Source: an uncultured Saprospiraceae bacterium
GTDB taxonomy: Bacteria > Bacteroidota > Bacteroidia > Chitinophagales > Saprospiraceae
Assembly (NCBI GenBank): GCA_938016265.1
Contig: CALLWB010000017.1
Span: 1-64,000 of the forward strand
Direction: 5' to 3'
DNA: 64,000 bases
Made by a program: the position numbers and the translations under genes. The notes beneath the pieces were generated by a model. It was not told the origin of the DNA. It worked only from the letters and a program-made list of their open reading frames with translations, and made no database searches. Shown piece by piece: positions 45,295 to 54,612 of this stretch. The first letter of the stretch is position 1, and each line of letters starts with the position of its first letter.

Positions 45295-45330
45295 GGTTTC
45301 TCAGTTTTACTGAGAAACCTCTTTTTTTTT
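45295..45330. terminator. Strong bidirectional-type intrinsic terminator
   Basis: GGTTTCTCAGT (45295-45305) and ACTGAGAAACC (45309-45319) form a perfect 11-bp stem with a 3-base loop, followed by a T run (45322-45330). It lies between the convergent P-domain and LuxC genes and clearly serves the forward strand. Confidence 0.88.
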
Positions 45331-45386
45331 GTGGGGACTTATAATATTAATCACCTCCTTGTACTCGGAATAGTTGCGCGACTAGA

Positions 45387-46403
45387 CTATAGGTTTGTCA
45401 AAAACGCCATCGTATCAACCCCATCTGCATAATCAGTTAAGCTGGGTTCCTGAGATTTGCCTAAGGGAGTAATTGGTAGATCGCCAATTGTTTTTTTGCT
45501 TACTATGCACTGAATTTCCTCCGCCTTCTCCTTGAAATGTGTTTTCAGATCCTCGACATCATGATAAACCTCATAATGCATACCAGCAATTCTCGAATGA
45601 AGAGACTCCCCCTCTCTTAACAATAAACACCCACACGAATAGTGTTTGATTTTGTTTAAAATCAACAACGTAAAATTATAGTCAAAGTTATTTTTATACT
45701 TATGATGAAGCACGATATCTTTAAATTCGTGCAGCGTTTCCATTAGAAATTCAAAATCGTAGTTTTCAGGAACATAAATTTTAGAAACACTTCGACATCC
45801 AAGTCCAAAGTACTTAAAAATATCCTTGCCCAATTCTAGCAGTTCTTCCTTGGTCTCGTTTCCTTCTAAAACAGCTACCGAAGTACGATTTTTCCTGATG
45901 ATGTGTGGATACTTCCCAAAATAGGATTCAAAATACCGAGCAGAATTATTGCTTCCTGTAGCAATGACCACATCAAAATCCTTCAGGAAACCAGTAGTTT
46001 GAACATAATTCTCCACAGAAGGCTCCAAATCAGATAAAAAATCAAAAATATATGGCAGCAAAAACTTATCCTTATCCGATAGTTTGACGATTGCTTTATG
46101 ACCGCTAAGAAAAACACAAAGCCAATCATGGAAGCCGACTAGAGGAATATTCCCTGCCATGACAAGCGCTACATTTTTTGGCTGCTGGATGTCTGCAATC
46201 CGATATTGAGCGGCCCATTTTTCCAGTTTTGCCTTGTCTAAGAATTGTGTGCTTATAGCACGAATTGATTCCTTGATATTTTCTACAGTAAACCATCCAT
46301 TATGAATAAAGGTTTTTGTGATCACAGCTTGCAACTCCTCACTCTCTTTCTCCAAGTGTTTTCCTAGTAAAGCCAGTAAGTCAATTCGGTTTGATAGATT
46401 CAT
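45387..46403 (-). CDS. Acyl-CoA reductase, LuxC-like
   Basis: 338 residues. It matches LuxC-type reductases: VALVMAGNIPLVGFHDWLCVFLSGHKAIVKLSDKD, VIATGSNNSARYF, and GLGCRSVSKIYVPENYDF, in which the Cys should form the acyl-thioester. It would reduce fatty acyl-CoA to aldehyde with NADPH. No lux genes are present. Divergent from a dicluster ferredoxin gene, an order I recall as common in this phylum. A TATTTTTG box lies 19 bases upstream. Confidence 0.85.
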   Translation of the reverse strand: MNLSNRIDLLALLGKHLEKESEELQAVITKTFIHNGWFTVENIKESIRAISTQFLDKAKLEKWAAQYRIADIQQPKNVALVMAGNIPLVGFHDWLCVFLSGHKAIVKLSDKDKFLLPYIFDFLSDLEPSVENYVQTTGFLKDFDVVIATGSNNSARYFESYFGKYPHIIRKNRTSVAVLEGNETKEELLELGKDIFKYFGLGCRSVSKIYVPENYDFEFLMETLHEFKDIVLHHKYKNNFDYNFTLLILNKIKHYSCGCLLLREGESLHSRIAGMHYEVYHDVEDLKTHFKEKAEEIQCIVSKKTIGDLPITPLGKSQEPSLTDYADGVDTMAFLTNL

Positions 46404-46422
46404 TTCTATTGTTAATTTGCTG

Positions 46423-46430
46423 CAAAAATA
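46423..46430 (-). promoter_or_regulatory. Predicted promoter -7 box for the LuxC-like gene
   Basis: Reverse-strand TATTTTTG, an exact TAnnTTTG match, ends 19 bases before the ATG. Confidence 0.42.
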
Positions 46431-46504
46431 AGAAAGCTATTCAGCTTTATAGAATACGATACGCAATTTAAGGCGCATTTTTTCATTCTTCCTTTCATTT
46501 GTTG

Positions 46505-46512
46505 TACTTTTG
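46505..46512 (+). promoter_or_regulatory. Predicted promoter -7 box for the ferredoxin gene
   Basis: TACTTTTG fits TAnnTTTG and lies 70 bases before the ATG. It is divergent from, and about 75 bases away from, the LuxC promoter box. Confidence 0.42.
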
Positions 46513-46570
46513 TGATCGATTTAGGAAAAGATGAAACTATTCCCAGTATAAAATGTTTCATTAAGTATAA

Positions 46571-46930
<360 letters not shown>

Positions 46931-47029
46931 TATACCAGCAACCTTCTTCTTCTTTCCTCGATTCTATGAACAAAAGAAATTCATTCTTTAAAAAGTTCAG
47001 GCTTATGCTTATATCTGGAAGTGAATTAT

Positions 47030-47037
47030 TATTTTTG
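47030..47037 (+). promoter_or_regulatory. Predicted promoter -7 box directly before ddl
   Basis: TATTTTTG ends 5 bases before the ATG at 47043. Transcription starting at the usual distance would begin at or next to the start codon, so the mRNA may be leaderless. Confidence 0.45.
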
Positions 47038-47042
47038 CGCAG

Positions 47043-49724
47043 ATGAAAATAGGAATCTTATTTGGGGGTCCGTCAAGAGAACGTGAAATCTCCTTCGCCG
47101 GCGGTAGAACAGTTTATGACAACCTGGACAAAAGTCTGTTCGAAGCAGTCCCTTTGTTTGTGGATAGTCACAAAAATATTATTTTATTAGACTGGCAATA
47201 TGTCTACAAAGGCACTATCCGTGACTTTTATCCACCTATTGATTTCTTACCACCTTCCCCCAACAACTTTCAAGTTTACCTCGAAAGTCTGGGCAATTTA
47301 CCAGAAGCAGAACTAGAGCAACTGATCAAAACTATTGGAAAACGAGTGCAACTGCACGAACTTCCAGACTTAATTGATTTTGCGTTTTTGGCCCTCCATG
47401 GAGAGTTTGGAGAAGATGGACAAATTCAAGGCTTGATGGAAAGTCTGCAAATTCCGTATTCAGGGAGCGGTATTAAAGCTTGTAGTATTGGAATGGATAA
47501 AGCCTTCCAAAAAAAGCTGATGTCAGTAAGCGATTTTCCTTGTCCAAAAGTTCATGTTATTGATCGAGCGGAATGGCTCAATCCTACTATTGACAAACAG
47601 GACCTTTTCCAAATTCTAACGGCAGAAATTGGCTATCCATTGGTTATCCGGCCTGCCAATCAAGGATCGTCCATTGGGGTCGCAATAAAGAATGAAGCCG
47701 ACGGTTTTCAAGGCTTTCAAAAAGCAGTCGAATATGCCTTTTTTCTGGAGAATATCACCGCAGAAGGCTGGAAATCAAAATCAGAAGAAGACAAAATCCA
47801 ATTTCTTAAATCGGTTTGCGATATCAGAGAAGGAATAGGTTTTCCACTAGATATTGATGGGAATACGTATTATCATCCAGAAAAACTCCTTGAAGTACTC
47901 AATACTCATTTCAATAGTAGCTCAACAACACTAAAGCTAGAAGGACACCTTTCCGAGCAACAAGTGATCATTGAAGAATTTATTGATGGACAAGAGTTTT
48001 CTTGTATTGTTTTGAAGAAGGAAGACAATACTGTCGTCGCCTTGCCGCCTACAGAAATCCTAAAAGGCAAAGAGGTGTTTGACTACCGTTCGAAATACTT
48101 GGCAGGATTATCAAGAAAAGAAACCCCTATTCGGCTACCCATCGAAAAAATTAACGCAATCCGTTCCGAATGTGAACGGCTTTTCAACTATCTCGAGTTT
48201 AATACTTATGCTAGAATAGATGGTTTTATTAAGGAAAATGGGGTTATTTATCTGAATGATCCGAATACAACTTCAGGGATGTTGCCATCTTCGTTTTTCT
48301 TTCATCAGGCAGCAGAAATTGGATTAAATCCTTCACAATTTTTGACTTATATAATTCGTGCCTCCCTGCAGGAAAGAAGGAGTACCGCACTTTCTAAGAA
48401 TCACTACCCTGCCTTGCTGGAAAAATTGGATCAGAAAATTGCTTCCTTAAAAACAAAATCCACCAACAAAAGACGGATAGCAGTGATTTTGGGCGGCTAT
48501 TCTACTGAACGCCATATTTCTGTAGAGAGTGGCCGAAACATCTTTGAGAAGTTAGCCAGTTCGGACAAATATGAGCCGATTCCCGTTTTTTTGACAGGGA
48601 CATCTACCAATTATGAGTTTTATCAAATACCGATTAACTTATTACTCAAGGACAATGCAGACGATATCAGGGATAAAATTCTCCATTATAAAACACATCA
48701 GGTCATTGAAGACATAAAAGTACAATGCACCGATCTAACTGAAAAATACGCTTCTAAAGATGTGATTTTTGCTCCGAAAAAACTGGACTATACGGATTTG
48801 ATGGAAATGGCCGATGGTGTCTTTCTCGCTCTTCATGGTAGACCAGGAGAAGATGGCACGTTACAAAAAGAACTGGACAAACTAGGTATTCCGTACAACG
48901 GTTCACCTCCAGATTCGAGTCATATTACCATCAACAAATATGATACGCTCCAACTATTAAAACAACATGGGTTTACCGTAACTAATCAGGAGCTCATTCA
49001 TAAGGAAGATTTTGCAAATGCGGCAGGTTCAAAACTCAATGAAATAGAGGAGAAGTTTGGTTACCCTTTAATTGCTAAACCAGTGGATGATGGTTGTAGT
49101 TCTGCGGTAAAACTGATCAAATCGCGAGCGCAGATGCAAGCTTTTTTAAGCGCTATTTTCCGAAAGGAGGAGTTTGTAAGTCCACAAGAAACTGCGATTC
49201 TAGCGCTTCTTCCCAAGGAAGAGTTTCCTATGAAAAACGTCGTGCTCATTGAAGAATTAATCCAGGCTAAAGGAGCAAAAAAATTCCTTGAAATCACCGG
49301 AGGGCTGCTTACTCACCATAGCGATTCAGCGATAAGTTATGAGATTTTTGAGCCGTCGGAAGCACTGGCCAGCTCAGAGATATTATCATTGGAAGAAAAA
49401 TTTCTGGCTGGTGAAGGACAAAATATTACCCCGGCAAGGTTTGCTGATAATAAAAAGGATTATACTTATATTGCAGCTCAGGTAAAAAAAGACCTGGAAA
49501 AAGCAGCAAAAATACTTAACGTCAGAGGCTATGCACGGATAGATGCATTCGTGAGAATCTTTGAGGACAATAAGGCGGAGACCATTATTATTGAAGTAAA
49601 TTCACTTCCAGGAATGACGCCAGCTACTTGTATTTTTCATCAATCTGCCATCAACCATTACAAACCCTATGGGTTTATAGACAAAATTTTAGAATTCGGT
49701 TTTCATGAAAAAAGCCTTCAGTAA
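47043..49724 (+). CDS. ddl: Double-length D-alanine--D-alanine ligase (two Ddl units fused)
   Basis: 893 residues, about twice the usual length. Unit 1 (about 1-445) begins MKIGILFGGPSREREIS and has ATP-grasp glycines PANQGSSIGVA, the loop FDYRSKYLAG, YARIDGF and a metal site that reads LNDPNTTSGML in place of EVN. Unit 2 (about 475-893) begins RIAVILGGYSTERHIS and has EKFLAGEGQNITPARF, YARIDAF and the standard IIEVNSLPGMTP, but its glycine loop is changed to PVDDGCSSAVKL. So each half is canonical where the other deviates. The enzyme joins two D-Ala for peptidoglycan. The PASTA gene overlaps its end by 20 bases. Confidence 0.9.
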   Translation: MKIGILFGGPSREREISFAGGRTVYDNLDKSLFEAVPLFVDSHKNIILLDWQYVYKGTIRDFYPPIDFLPPSPNNFQVYLESLGNLPEAELEQLIKTIGKRVQLHELPDLIDFAFLALHGEFGEDGQIQGLMESLQIPYSGSGIKACSIGMDKAFQKKLMSVSDFPCPKVHVIDRAEWLNPTIDKQDLFQILTAEIGYPLVIRPANQGSSIGVAIKNEADGFQGFQKAVEYAFFLENITAEGWKSKSEEDKIQFLKSVCDIREGIGFPLDIDGNTYYHPEKLLEVLNTHFNSSSTTLKLEGHLSEQQVIIEEFIDGQEFSCIVLKKEDNTVVALPPTEILKGKEVFDYRSKYLAGLSRKETPIRLPIEKINAIRSECERLFNYLEFNTYARIDGFIKENGVIYLNDPNTTSGMLPSSFFFHQAAEIGLNPSQFLTYIIRASLQERRSTALSKNHYPALLEKLDQKIASLKTKSTNKRRIAVILGGYSTERHISVESGRNIFEKLASSDKYEPIPVFLTGTSTNYEFYQIPINLLLKDNADDIRDKILHYKTHQVIEDIKVQCTDLTEKYASKDVIFAPKKLDYTDLMEMADGVFLALHGRPGEDGTLQKELDKLGIPYNGSPPDSSHITINKYDTLQLLKQHGFTVTNQELIHKEDFANAAGSKLNEIEEKFGYPLIAKPVDDGCSSAVKLIKSRAQMQAFLSAIFRKEEFVSPQETAILALLPKEEFPMKNVVLIEELIQAKGAKKFLEITGGLLTHHSDSAISYEIFEPSEALASSEILSLEEKFLAGEGQNITPARFADNKKDYTYIAAQVKKDLEKAAKILNVRGYARIDAFVRIFEDNKAETIIIEVNSLPGMTPATCIFHQSAINHYKPYGFIDKILEFGFHEKSLQ

Positions 49725-50556
49725 TATTCTACCCAAATTAAAAGTTGCCTTACGGGAATTGTTTTACTTTTTGACAAGTAAAGTATTCCTTATCAACTTT
49801 GCGATTGCTGCTGCAATTGTGAGTTTGTTGCTCTTTTTTGCATTTAGCACGCTTTCCTCCTATACAAAACATGGAGAGTCGATCACCCTTCCAGATTTTC
49901 GAGGGCAAACGCTTGATCTTGTCCAGGATCAATTGGAGGAACACAATTTCAGGTATCATGTCATCGATTCTATGTATGATCCGGATAAAAAACCGGCGAC
50001 CATCTTAGATCAGGATCCAAAAGCCAATTCAAAGGTAAAACAAAACCGAAAAATTTATTTTACTGTTAACGCGTCTACCCCACCACTAGTCAATTTGCCA
50101 GATATCTGGGGCAAAGACGTCGATTTTGTCAAAAAAATGCTAAAATCCAGAGGGATCAAATTATCAAGCAAAATCGAATACGTCCCGGATCGCGCCATCA
50201 ATACCGTATTGAAAGTACGCTACAAAGGAAAAACAGTAAAACGCCCTAACAAAGAAGAGAAAGAACCACCTTTCAAGCTACCAAAAGGGTCAAAAATCAG
50301 TATCGTAGTAGCAGAAGGCCAGGGATTTGAAGTGAGTATTCCTGATGTCGTCTGCCAAACTTTAGACGAAGCAAATTTTACAATTCGAAATTATAATTTA
50401 CTAGTAGGATCTATAATTGCCGAGGGCCCTATTACTGATACCGCTTCAGCTTATATATTCAGACAACAACCTAGATATTATAGCGGTGCATCCGTCCGTA
50501 CGGGCCAATCTATAAACTTATGGATCACCAATAAGAAACCTAGTCAGTGCAACTAA
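49705..50556 (+). CDS. PASTA-domain membrane protein
   Basis: 283 residues. A cytoplasmic N-terminus of about 28 residues, one membrane segment (FLINFAIAAAIVSLLLFFAF), and three PASTA domains follow (ITLPDFRGQTLDLVQDQLEE; VNLPDIWGKDVDFVKKMLKSRG; VSIPDVVCQTLDEANFTIRNYN). There is no kinase domain. PASTA domains bind muropeptides or beta-lactam-type ligands. Translation is coupled to ddl by a 20-base overlap, supporting a role in cell-wall synthesis or sensing. Confidence 0.88.
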   Translation: MKKAFSNILPKLKVALRELFYFLTSKVFLINFAIAAAIVSLLLFFAFSTLSSYTKHGESITLPDFRGQTLDLVQDQLEEHNFRYHVIDSMYDPDKKPATILDQDPKANSKVKQNRKIYFTVNASTPPLVNLPDIWGKDVDFVKKMLKSRGIKLSSKIEYVPDRAINTVLKVRYKGKTVKRPNKEEKEPPFKLPKGSKISIVVAEGQGFEVSIPDVVCQTLDEANFTIRNYNLLVGSIIAEGPITDTASAYIFRQQPRYYSGASVRTGQSINLWITNKKPSQCN

Positions 50557-50566
50557 AACTACTACA

Positions 50567-50869
50567 ATGGCAGATATAACAATTGATGAACTAAAATCAA
50601 AAATCGACAATAAGGAAGATTTCTATTTCCTGGATGTCCGCGAAACTTATGAATACGCAGAATACAATATGAAGGCGGTGAACATCCCCCTTGGTGTATT
50701 GCCAGTTCGATTGCATGAATTGGAAGAATTCAAAGATAAAGAAATCGTCGTACATTGCCGATCTGGTGCACGGTCTGCAAATGCACAGCAAATCATGCAA
50801 AAAGCCGGTTTCAAAAATGTCCGAAATCTTTTAGGCGGTGCGCTTGCCTGGCAGGAAAAAAACGGATAA
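50567..50869 (+). CDS. Single-domain rhodanese
   Basis: 100 residues. The active loop is HCRSGARS with one Cys. YFLDVRETYEYAEYN and LLGGALAWQ are typical of GlpE-like cytoplasmic rhodaneses. It would carry sulfane sulfur. It lies 10 bases after the PASTA gene, and its TAA is followed immediately by the next ATG. Its place in an envelope operon is unexplained. Confidence 0.88.
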   Translation: MADITIDELKSKIDNKEDFYFLDVRETYEYAEYNMKAVNIPLGVLPVRLHELEEFKDKEIVVHCRSGARSANAQQIMQKAGFKNVRNLLGGALAWQEKNG

Positions 50870-51841
50870 ATGATTGTCGTCACTGGTGCTGCAGGCTTCA
50901 TTGGGAGCTGCTTAGTCAGCCACTTATCCAGCTTAGGCATGGGAAATTTGGTATTGGTAGATGACTTTAGTCATCCCGAGAAACAAAAGAACCTAGCCTC
51001 CAAATCCATCCTGCAAAAAATACCCCGCGATCAATTCATAAACAGTTGGTTTGCTGAAAATGCTGGAGAAATCAGTCAGGTATTTCATCTTGGAGCACGT
51101 ACAGATACCACAGAGCAAGACACTGCCCTTTTTGATCGGCTCAATCTAAATTACTCCAAATCCATTTGGAAGGTATGTACTAATTATCAAATTCCTTTGG
51201 TGTACGCCTCTAGCGCAGCTACTTATGGAGGAGGTGAGTTTGGATACCTTGACAGCCATGATCTACCTTCGCAGCTTGTTCCTTTGAATCCGTACGGTAG
51301 GTCTAAGAATGATTTTGATATTTGGGCATTGGGACAAAAAAAGATGCCTCCATTTTGGGCCGGTTTGAAGTTCTTTAATGTCTATGGCCCTAATGAATAC
51401 CATAAGGGGCGAATGGCGTCTGTCATCTTGCACACTTTCCGCCAAATTCAAAAAACCGGAAGCATGAAACTGTTTCGTTCACATCGGGCAGAGGTGGCGG
51501 ATGGTCAACAAAAAAGAGACTTTGTGTATGTAAAAGATGTGGTCTCTGTAATTGCTTATTTGATGAAAACTGCGCCTGAGAATGGTCTTTATAATCTGGG
51601 AACCGGAACCGCACGAAGTTTTTATGATCTGGCAGCTTCTACATTTATTGCTATGGGGTTGACTCCTAAGATTGCTTACATTGATACACCCGTTGATATT
51701 CGGGATACTTATCAATATTTTACGGAGGCGAAAATGGATAAACTATTGGCTGCCGGGTATACTAAGGAATTTTATTCTTTGGAGGACGGGGTTATGGAAT
51801 ATGTTTCGGAGTATCTGAAGGAGCAAAAGTATTATTCTTAA
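50870..51841 (+). CDS. hldD: ADP-L-glycero-D-manno-heptose-6-epimerase
   Basis: 323 residues, extended short-chain dehydrogenase fold. The NAD(P) motif is VTGAAGFIGS, the catalytic YxxxK is in NPYGRSKNDFD, and YASSAATYGGG, KFFNVYGPNEYHKGRMAS and DFVYVKDV are typical of HldD/RfaD. It would make ADP-L-glycero-D-manno-heptose for LPS core. Last gene of the ddl-PASTA-rhodanese group, which fits envelope assembly. Confidence 0.9.
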   Translation: MIVVTGAAGFIGSCLVSHLSSLGMGNLVLVDDFSHPEKQKNLASKSILQKIPRDQFINSWFAENAGEISQVFHLGARTDTTEQDTALFDRLNLNYSKSIWKVCTNYQIPLVYASSAATYGGGEFGYLDSHDLPSQLVPLNPYGRSKNDFDIWALGQKKMPPFWAGLKFFNVYGPNEYHKGRMASVILHTFRQIQKTGSMKLFRSHRAEVADGQQKRDFVYVKDVVSVIAYLMKTAPENGLYNLGTGTARSFYDLAASTFIAMGLTPKIAYIDTPVDIRDTYQYFTEAKMDKLLAAGYTKEFYSLEDGVMEYVSEYLKEQKYYS

Positions 51842-51876
51842 TAAAAGGAATCGCTCTAAATTGCTGCTGTTCGCAA

Positions 51877-52287
51877 TTATTTTTTCAACCTATTCATTCC
51901 TACATAGTACACCAAAAACCATTGTTGTTTGCGTAATTCAAACCTCCGTTCTAGCCCAAACCCTGAGCCCATATCAACAAATTCAGTGACCTCTGCTTCC
52001 TTTCTGACAATCTCCACATTAATATCTGGAAATTCTTTGTAGTTAATTTCTCGATGCAAATCCCAGGATTCTTTCTGCCATTCAAAACTCCCTTCTTCAA
52101 AAAACTGTTCTTCCGCAAAAGCGGGTAATCCTTCTAGTGGGAAATCAATTCTTGATAGCTGGAATAAACTATCCGAATGAAATTTTTTATAGAATTTATC
52201 AAAGTCTTCAATAGCAGATTGGTGCTTCATATTGTGACAAGCACTGAGCAAAACTGAGAAACCGAAAAGACAAATTAGCCTTCCCAT
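51877..52287 (-). CDS. DUF4348-like lipoprotein (paralogue 1)
   Basis: 136 residues from the ATG at 52287, chosen because the lipobox LLSAC then ends a proper signal peptide (MGRLICLFGFSVLLSAC). The mature protein has DFDKFYKKFHSDSLFQLSRIDFPLEGLP, which matches the start of DUF4348. It lies 2 bases after a paralogue and is about one-third identical to it by eye. Function is unknown. Confidence 0.75.
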   Translation of the reverse strand: MGRLICLFGFSVLLSACHNMKHQSAIEDFDKFYKKFHSDSLFQLSRIDFPLEGLPAFAEEQFFEEGSFEWQKESWDLHREINYKEFPDINVEIVRKEAEVTEFVDMGSGFGLERRFELRKQQWFLVYYVGMNRLKK

Positions 52288-52289
52288 AA

Positions 52290-52724
52290 CTATTTGGTAG
52301 GATTTAGATCGGCATAATAAATAAGTGCCCATTCATTGTTGGAGTAGTAAAATCTGCGGACCAATCTGAATTTTTGAGCATTGGTAATTCGTTCTTCTAC
52401 CATAATCGGCGACATATCGAATTCTCTGGTAAACTCCCCAGTCGACAGGTCTATTGGGCGATGCATTGACCAGTTGTCTTTTTGCCAATAGAAAGTGGAA
52501 GTACCATCATAGGTGGTATTGGCAACGGAAGGTACTCCTTCTAAGGGAAACCGAATATGTTCCATTTGAAAAATACTATCGGAGTGAAATTTTTCATAAA
52601 ATGCAGCAAATCCGTTGACGTCCTCAATTGGTTCAGTGGTGGCTGTACTCGATCCACTGTCGCCCCCACAAGCAATAAGGAGACATAACAGGGAAATAAA
52701 AAATAGGTTATTAATAATCTTCAT
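52290..52724 (-). CDS. DUF4348-like lipoprotein (paralogue 2)
   Basis: 144 residues from the ATG at 52724; lipobox LLIAC after MKIINNLFFISLLC. A Ser/Thr-rich linker leads to FAAFYEKFHSDSIFQMEHIRFPLEGVP, the same motif as in the next gene. Tandem duplicates, probably anchored in the inner leaflet of the outer membrane. Function is unknown. Confidence 0.75.
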   Translation of the reverse strand: MKIINNLFFISLLCLLIACGGDSGSSTATTEPIEDVNGFAAFYEKFHSDSIFQMEHIRFPLEGVPSVANTTYDGTSTFYWQKDNWSMHRPIDLSTGEFTREFDMSPIMVEERITNAQKFRLVRRFYYSNNEWALIYYADLNPTK

Positions 52725-52763
52725 CAATTTTCTTGAATTAATATTAAAGTAATTATTGTCCAA

Positions 52764-53414
52764 TTATACAGACGCATTCGTACACTCTAACGCATAAACT
52801 AACATATAGTCACCCAGTTTTTCATAAAAAACATCAAAACTTGCTTTAAATTTGCCTTTTTCTACCAGCCCCTTAGTAGAGCCCTTGCCATCATAGAAAA
52901 ACGGAGTGATCATAATATGCTTCTTAAAATCGAGTTCTTTCCGTCCGTAAGCCTTGTAAAGTGCCTCCTTTGCGCCCCAATAGACATGAAGCTGTTCGAT
53001 CATCGTGTCTTCTACCAGGCTGTCAGACTCTTCTTCTCGCATAAACTTGTGAGCGATTCGTTTTATTTTGGAGACCAGCAACTGTATATCTACCCCGAGA
53101 TTTTTCTCATCAATGACAACAGTAACCAATTTTTGGGAGTGGCTGATTGATATTTCTAAATTGGAATTTTCCAGATGCGGCTTTCCAAATTCATCAGCAA
53201 CACAAGGAATTCGTTCCGCAGAATTTGACAGATAGTGCAATAACCAGCGTGCAGCAATCCATTCCAATCTTCTGCGTCCCTTTATTTTTTGAAACCGCTG
53301 TTCTTCCTGAATGGTAAGTTCTAAATTTTGTAGAAAAAACGACTCTGGCTCTTCTATTTGCCAGATGGCCATTTCCCCAGTACTTCCAACCTTTCTTTTT
53401 AAAAATAAAGCCAC
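52764..53414 (-). CDS. 4'-phosphopantetheinyl transferase (Sfp/AcpT-like)
   Basis: 216 residues, starting at GTG. The Mg-binding motifs are LGVDIQ and WGAKEALYKAYG; RRRLEWIAARWLL and DEFGKPHL are the substrate motifs. It converts apo acyl carrier proteins to the holo form using CoA. No carrier protein or synthase is adjacent, so it may be the housekeeping enzyme. Confidence 0.88.
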   Translation of the reverse strand: MALFLKRKVGSTGEMAIWQIEEPESFFLQNLELTIQEEQRFQKIKGRRRLEWIAARWLLHYLSNSAERIPCVADEFGKPHLENSNLEISISHSQKLVTVVIDEKNLGVDIQLLVSKIKRIAHKFMREEESDSLVEDTMIEQLHVYWGAKEALYKAYGRKELDFKKHIMITPFFYDGKGSTKGLVEKGKFKASFDVFYEKLGDYMLVYALECTNASV

Positions 53415-53560
53415 TTAGCTATGTTCTGTATTTTTTGGACTGCATTATCCAATTCAAATGTAAGAGTTTCTATACAGATTCACGATATTATCATCTAAAT
53501 TAACGATTCCTTATCAAATCAAATTCCTAGTATAACCTATTCTAACCTCATTAAAATTTG

Positions 53561-53568
53561 TACTTTTG
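53561..53568 (+). promoter_or_regulatory. Predicted promoter -7 box for the WD40 gene
   Basis: TACTTTTG fits TAnnTTTG and lies 16 bases before the ATG at 53585. Confidence 0.42.
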
Positions 53569-53584
53569 CAATCGAAATACAACC

Positions 53585-54505
53585 ATGAATTCCACTATTC
53601 AAATAAAAAAACTTAACCAATTTACCGGCCATACCGGAGCGGTTTATTCCTTGAAAAAAGGGAAAAATCCACACACCTTCTTATCTACAGGTGGGGATGG
53701 GCGAGTTATTGAATGGTCGGTCCTACAACCAGATCAGGGTAAACTCATTGCAAAAAGCGAACAGACTATTTTTTCTATGGAATATCTCGCTAAAAACAAC
53801 CAACTACTGGTCGGCAATATGGAAGGCGGTCTGCATTGGATAAATCTCAGCCATCCATCAAAAAATAAAAACATTGCCCATCATCAAAAGGGAATTTTCG
53901 ATATTCAGTACTACAATCAGCAAATCTATACGATTGGTGGAGATGGGAAATTGACCATCTGGGACGAACAACAGCAAAGAACTCTCGAGACGATAAAAAT
54001 CAGTCATCATAACCTCCGAAAGATGGCCATCAATCCAACAACCAAGGAACTCGCCATTGGTAGCAGCGATCATTCGATAGCTATTTTGGATTTGGAGACC
54101 TTAGACATAAAACAACAAATTCACGGAGCACACAAAAACTCTGTGTTCACCCTTTGTTATTCCCCAGACGGCAGATTTCTGTGGAGCGGAGGTCGAGACG
54201 CCAAAATAAACATCCGGGACGCAAAGAATACCTATCCGCTAATAGCAGAAATTGACGCGCATCTATTTACGGTCAATACCCTTGCTTTTCAGGAGTCTGG
54301 CGGCCTGCTGGCTAGTGGGAGTAGAGACAAAACGATAAAAATCTGGGATCCTGAGACATTTGAGCTCTTAAAAGTCATCGATATCCTAAAATACAAGGCG
54401 CATGTCAACTCGGTAAACGCTCTTCTCTGGATCTCCAATACCGAACTTTTGACTGCAGGAGATGACCGAAAAATCTTTCATTGGGAAATAATCAGGAATA
54501 ATTAG
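53585..54505 (+). CDS. WD40 repeat protein
   Basis: 306 residues from the ATG at 53585. Six or seven WD40-like blades are visible, for example GHTGAVYSLKKG...LSTGGDGRVIEWSV, AHKNSVFTLCYSPDGRFLWSGGRDAKINIRD and LASGSRDKTIKIWD. No signal peptide, so it is probably a cytoplasmic scaffold. Partners are unknown. The next gene, dcd, is 107 bases away. Confidence 0.88.
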   Translation: MNSTIQIKKLNQFTGHTGAVYSLKKGKNPHTFLSTGGDGRVIEWSVLQPDQGKLIAKSEQTIFSMEYLAKNNQLLVGNMEGGLHWINLSHPSKNKNIAHHQKGIFDIQYYNQQIYTIGGDGKLTIWDEQQQRTLETIKISHHNLRKMAINPTTKELAIGSSDHSIAILDLETLDIKQQIHGAHKNSVFTLCYSPDGRFLWSGGRDAKINIRDAKNTYPLIAEIDAHLFTVNTLAFQESGGLLASGSRDKTIKIWDPETFELLKVIDILKYKAHVNSVNALLWISNTELLTAGDDRKIFHWEIIRNN

Positions 54506-54612
54506 GCCTTCATTTGAGATTACTGAAAAAATGATGTTTTTTTGTACTCTTTAAAGGAATGGGGTGAAAATAGCCAGAATTCACCTTTTGAACACGCTAA
54601 TAAACTCGCAAC

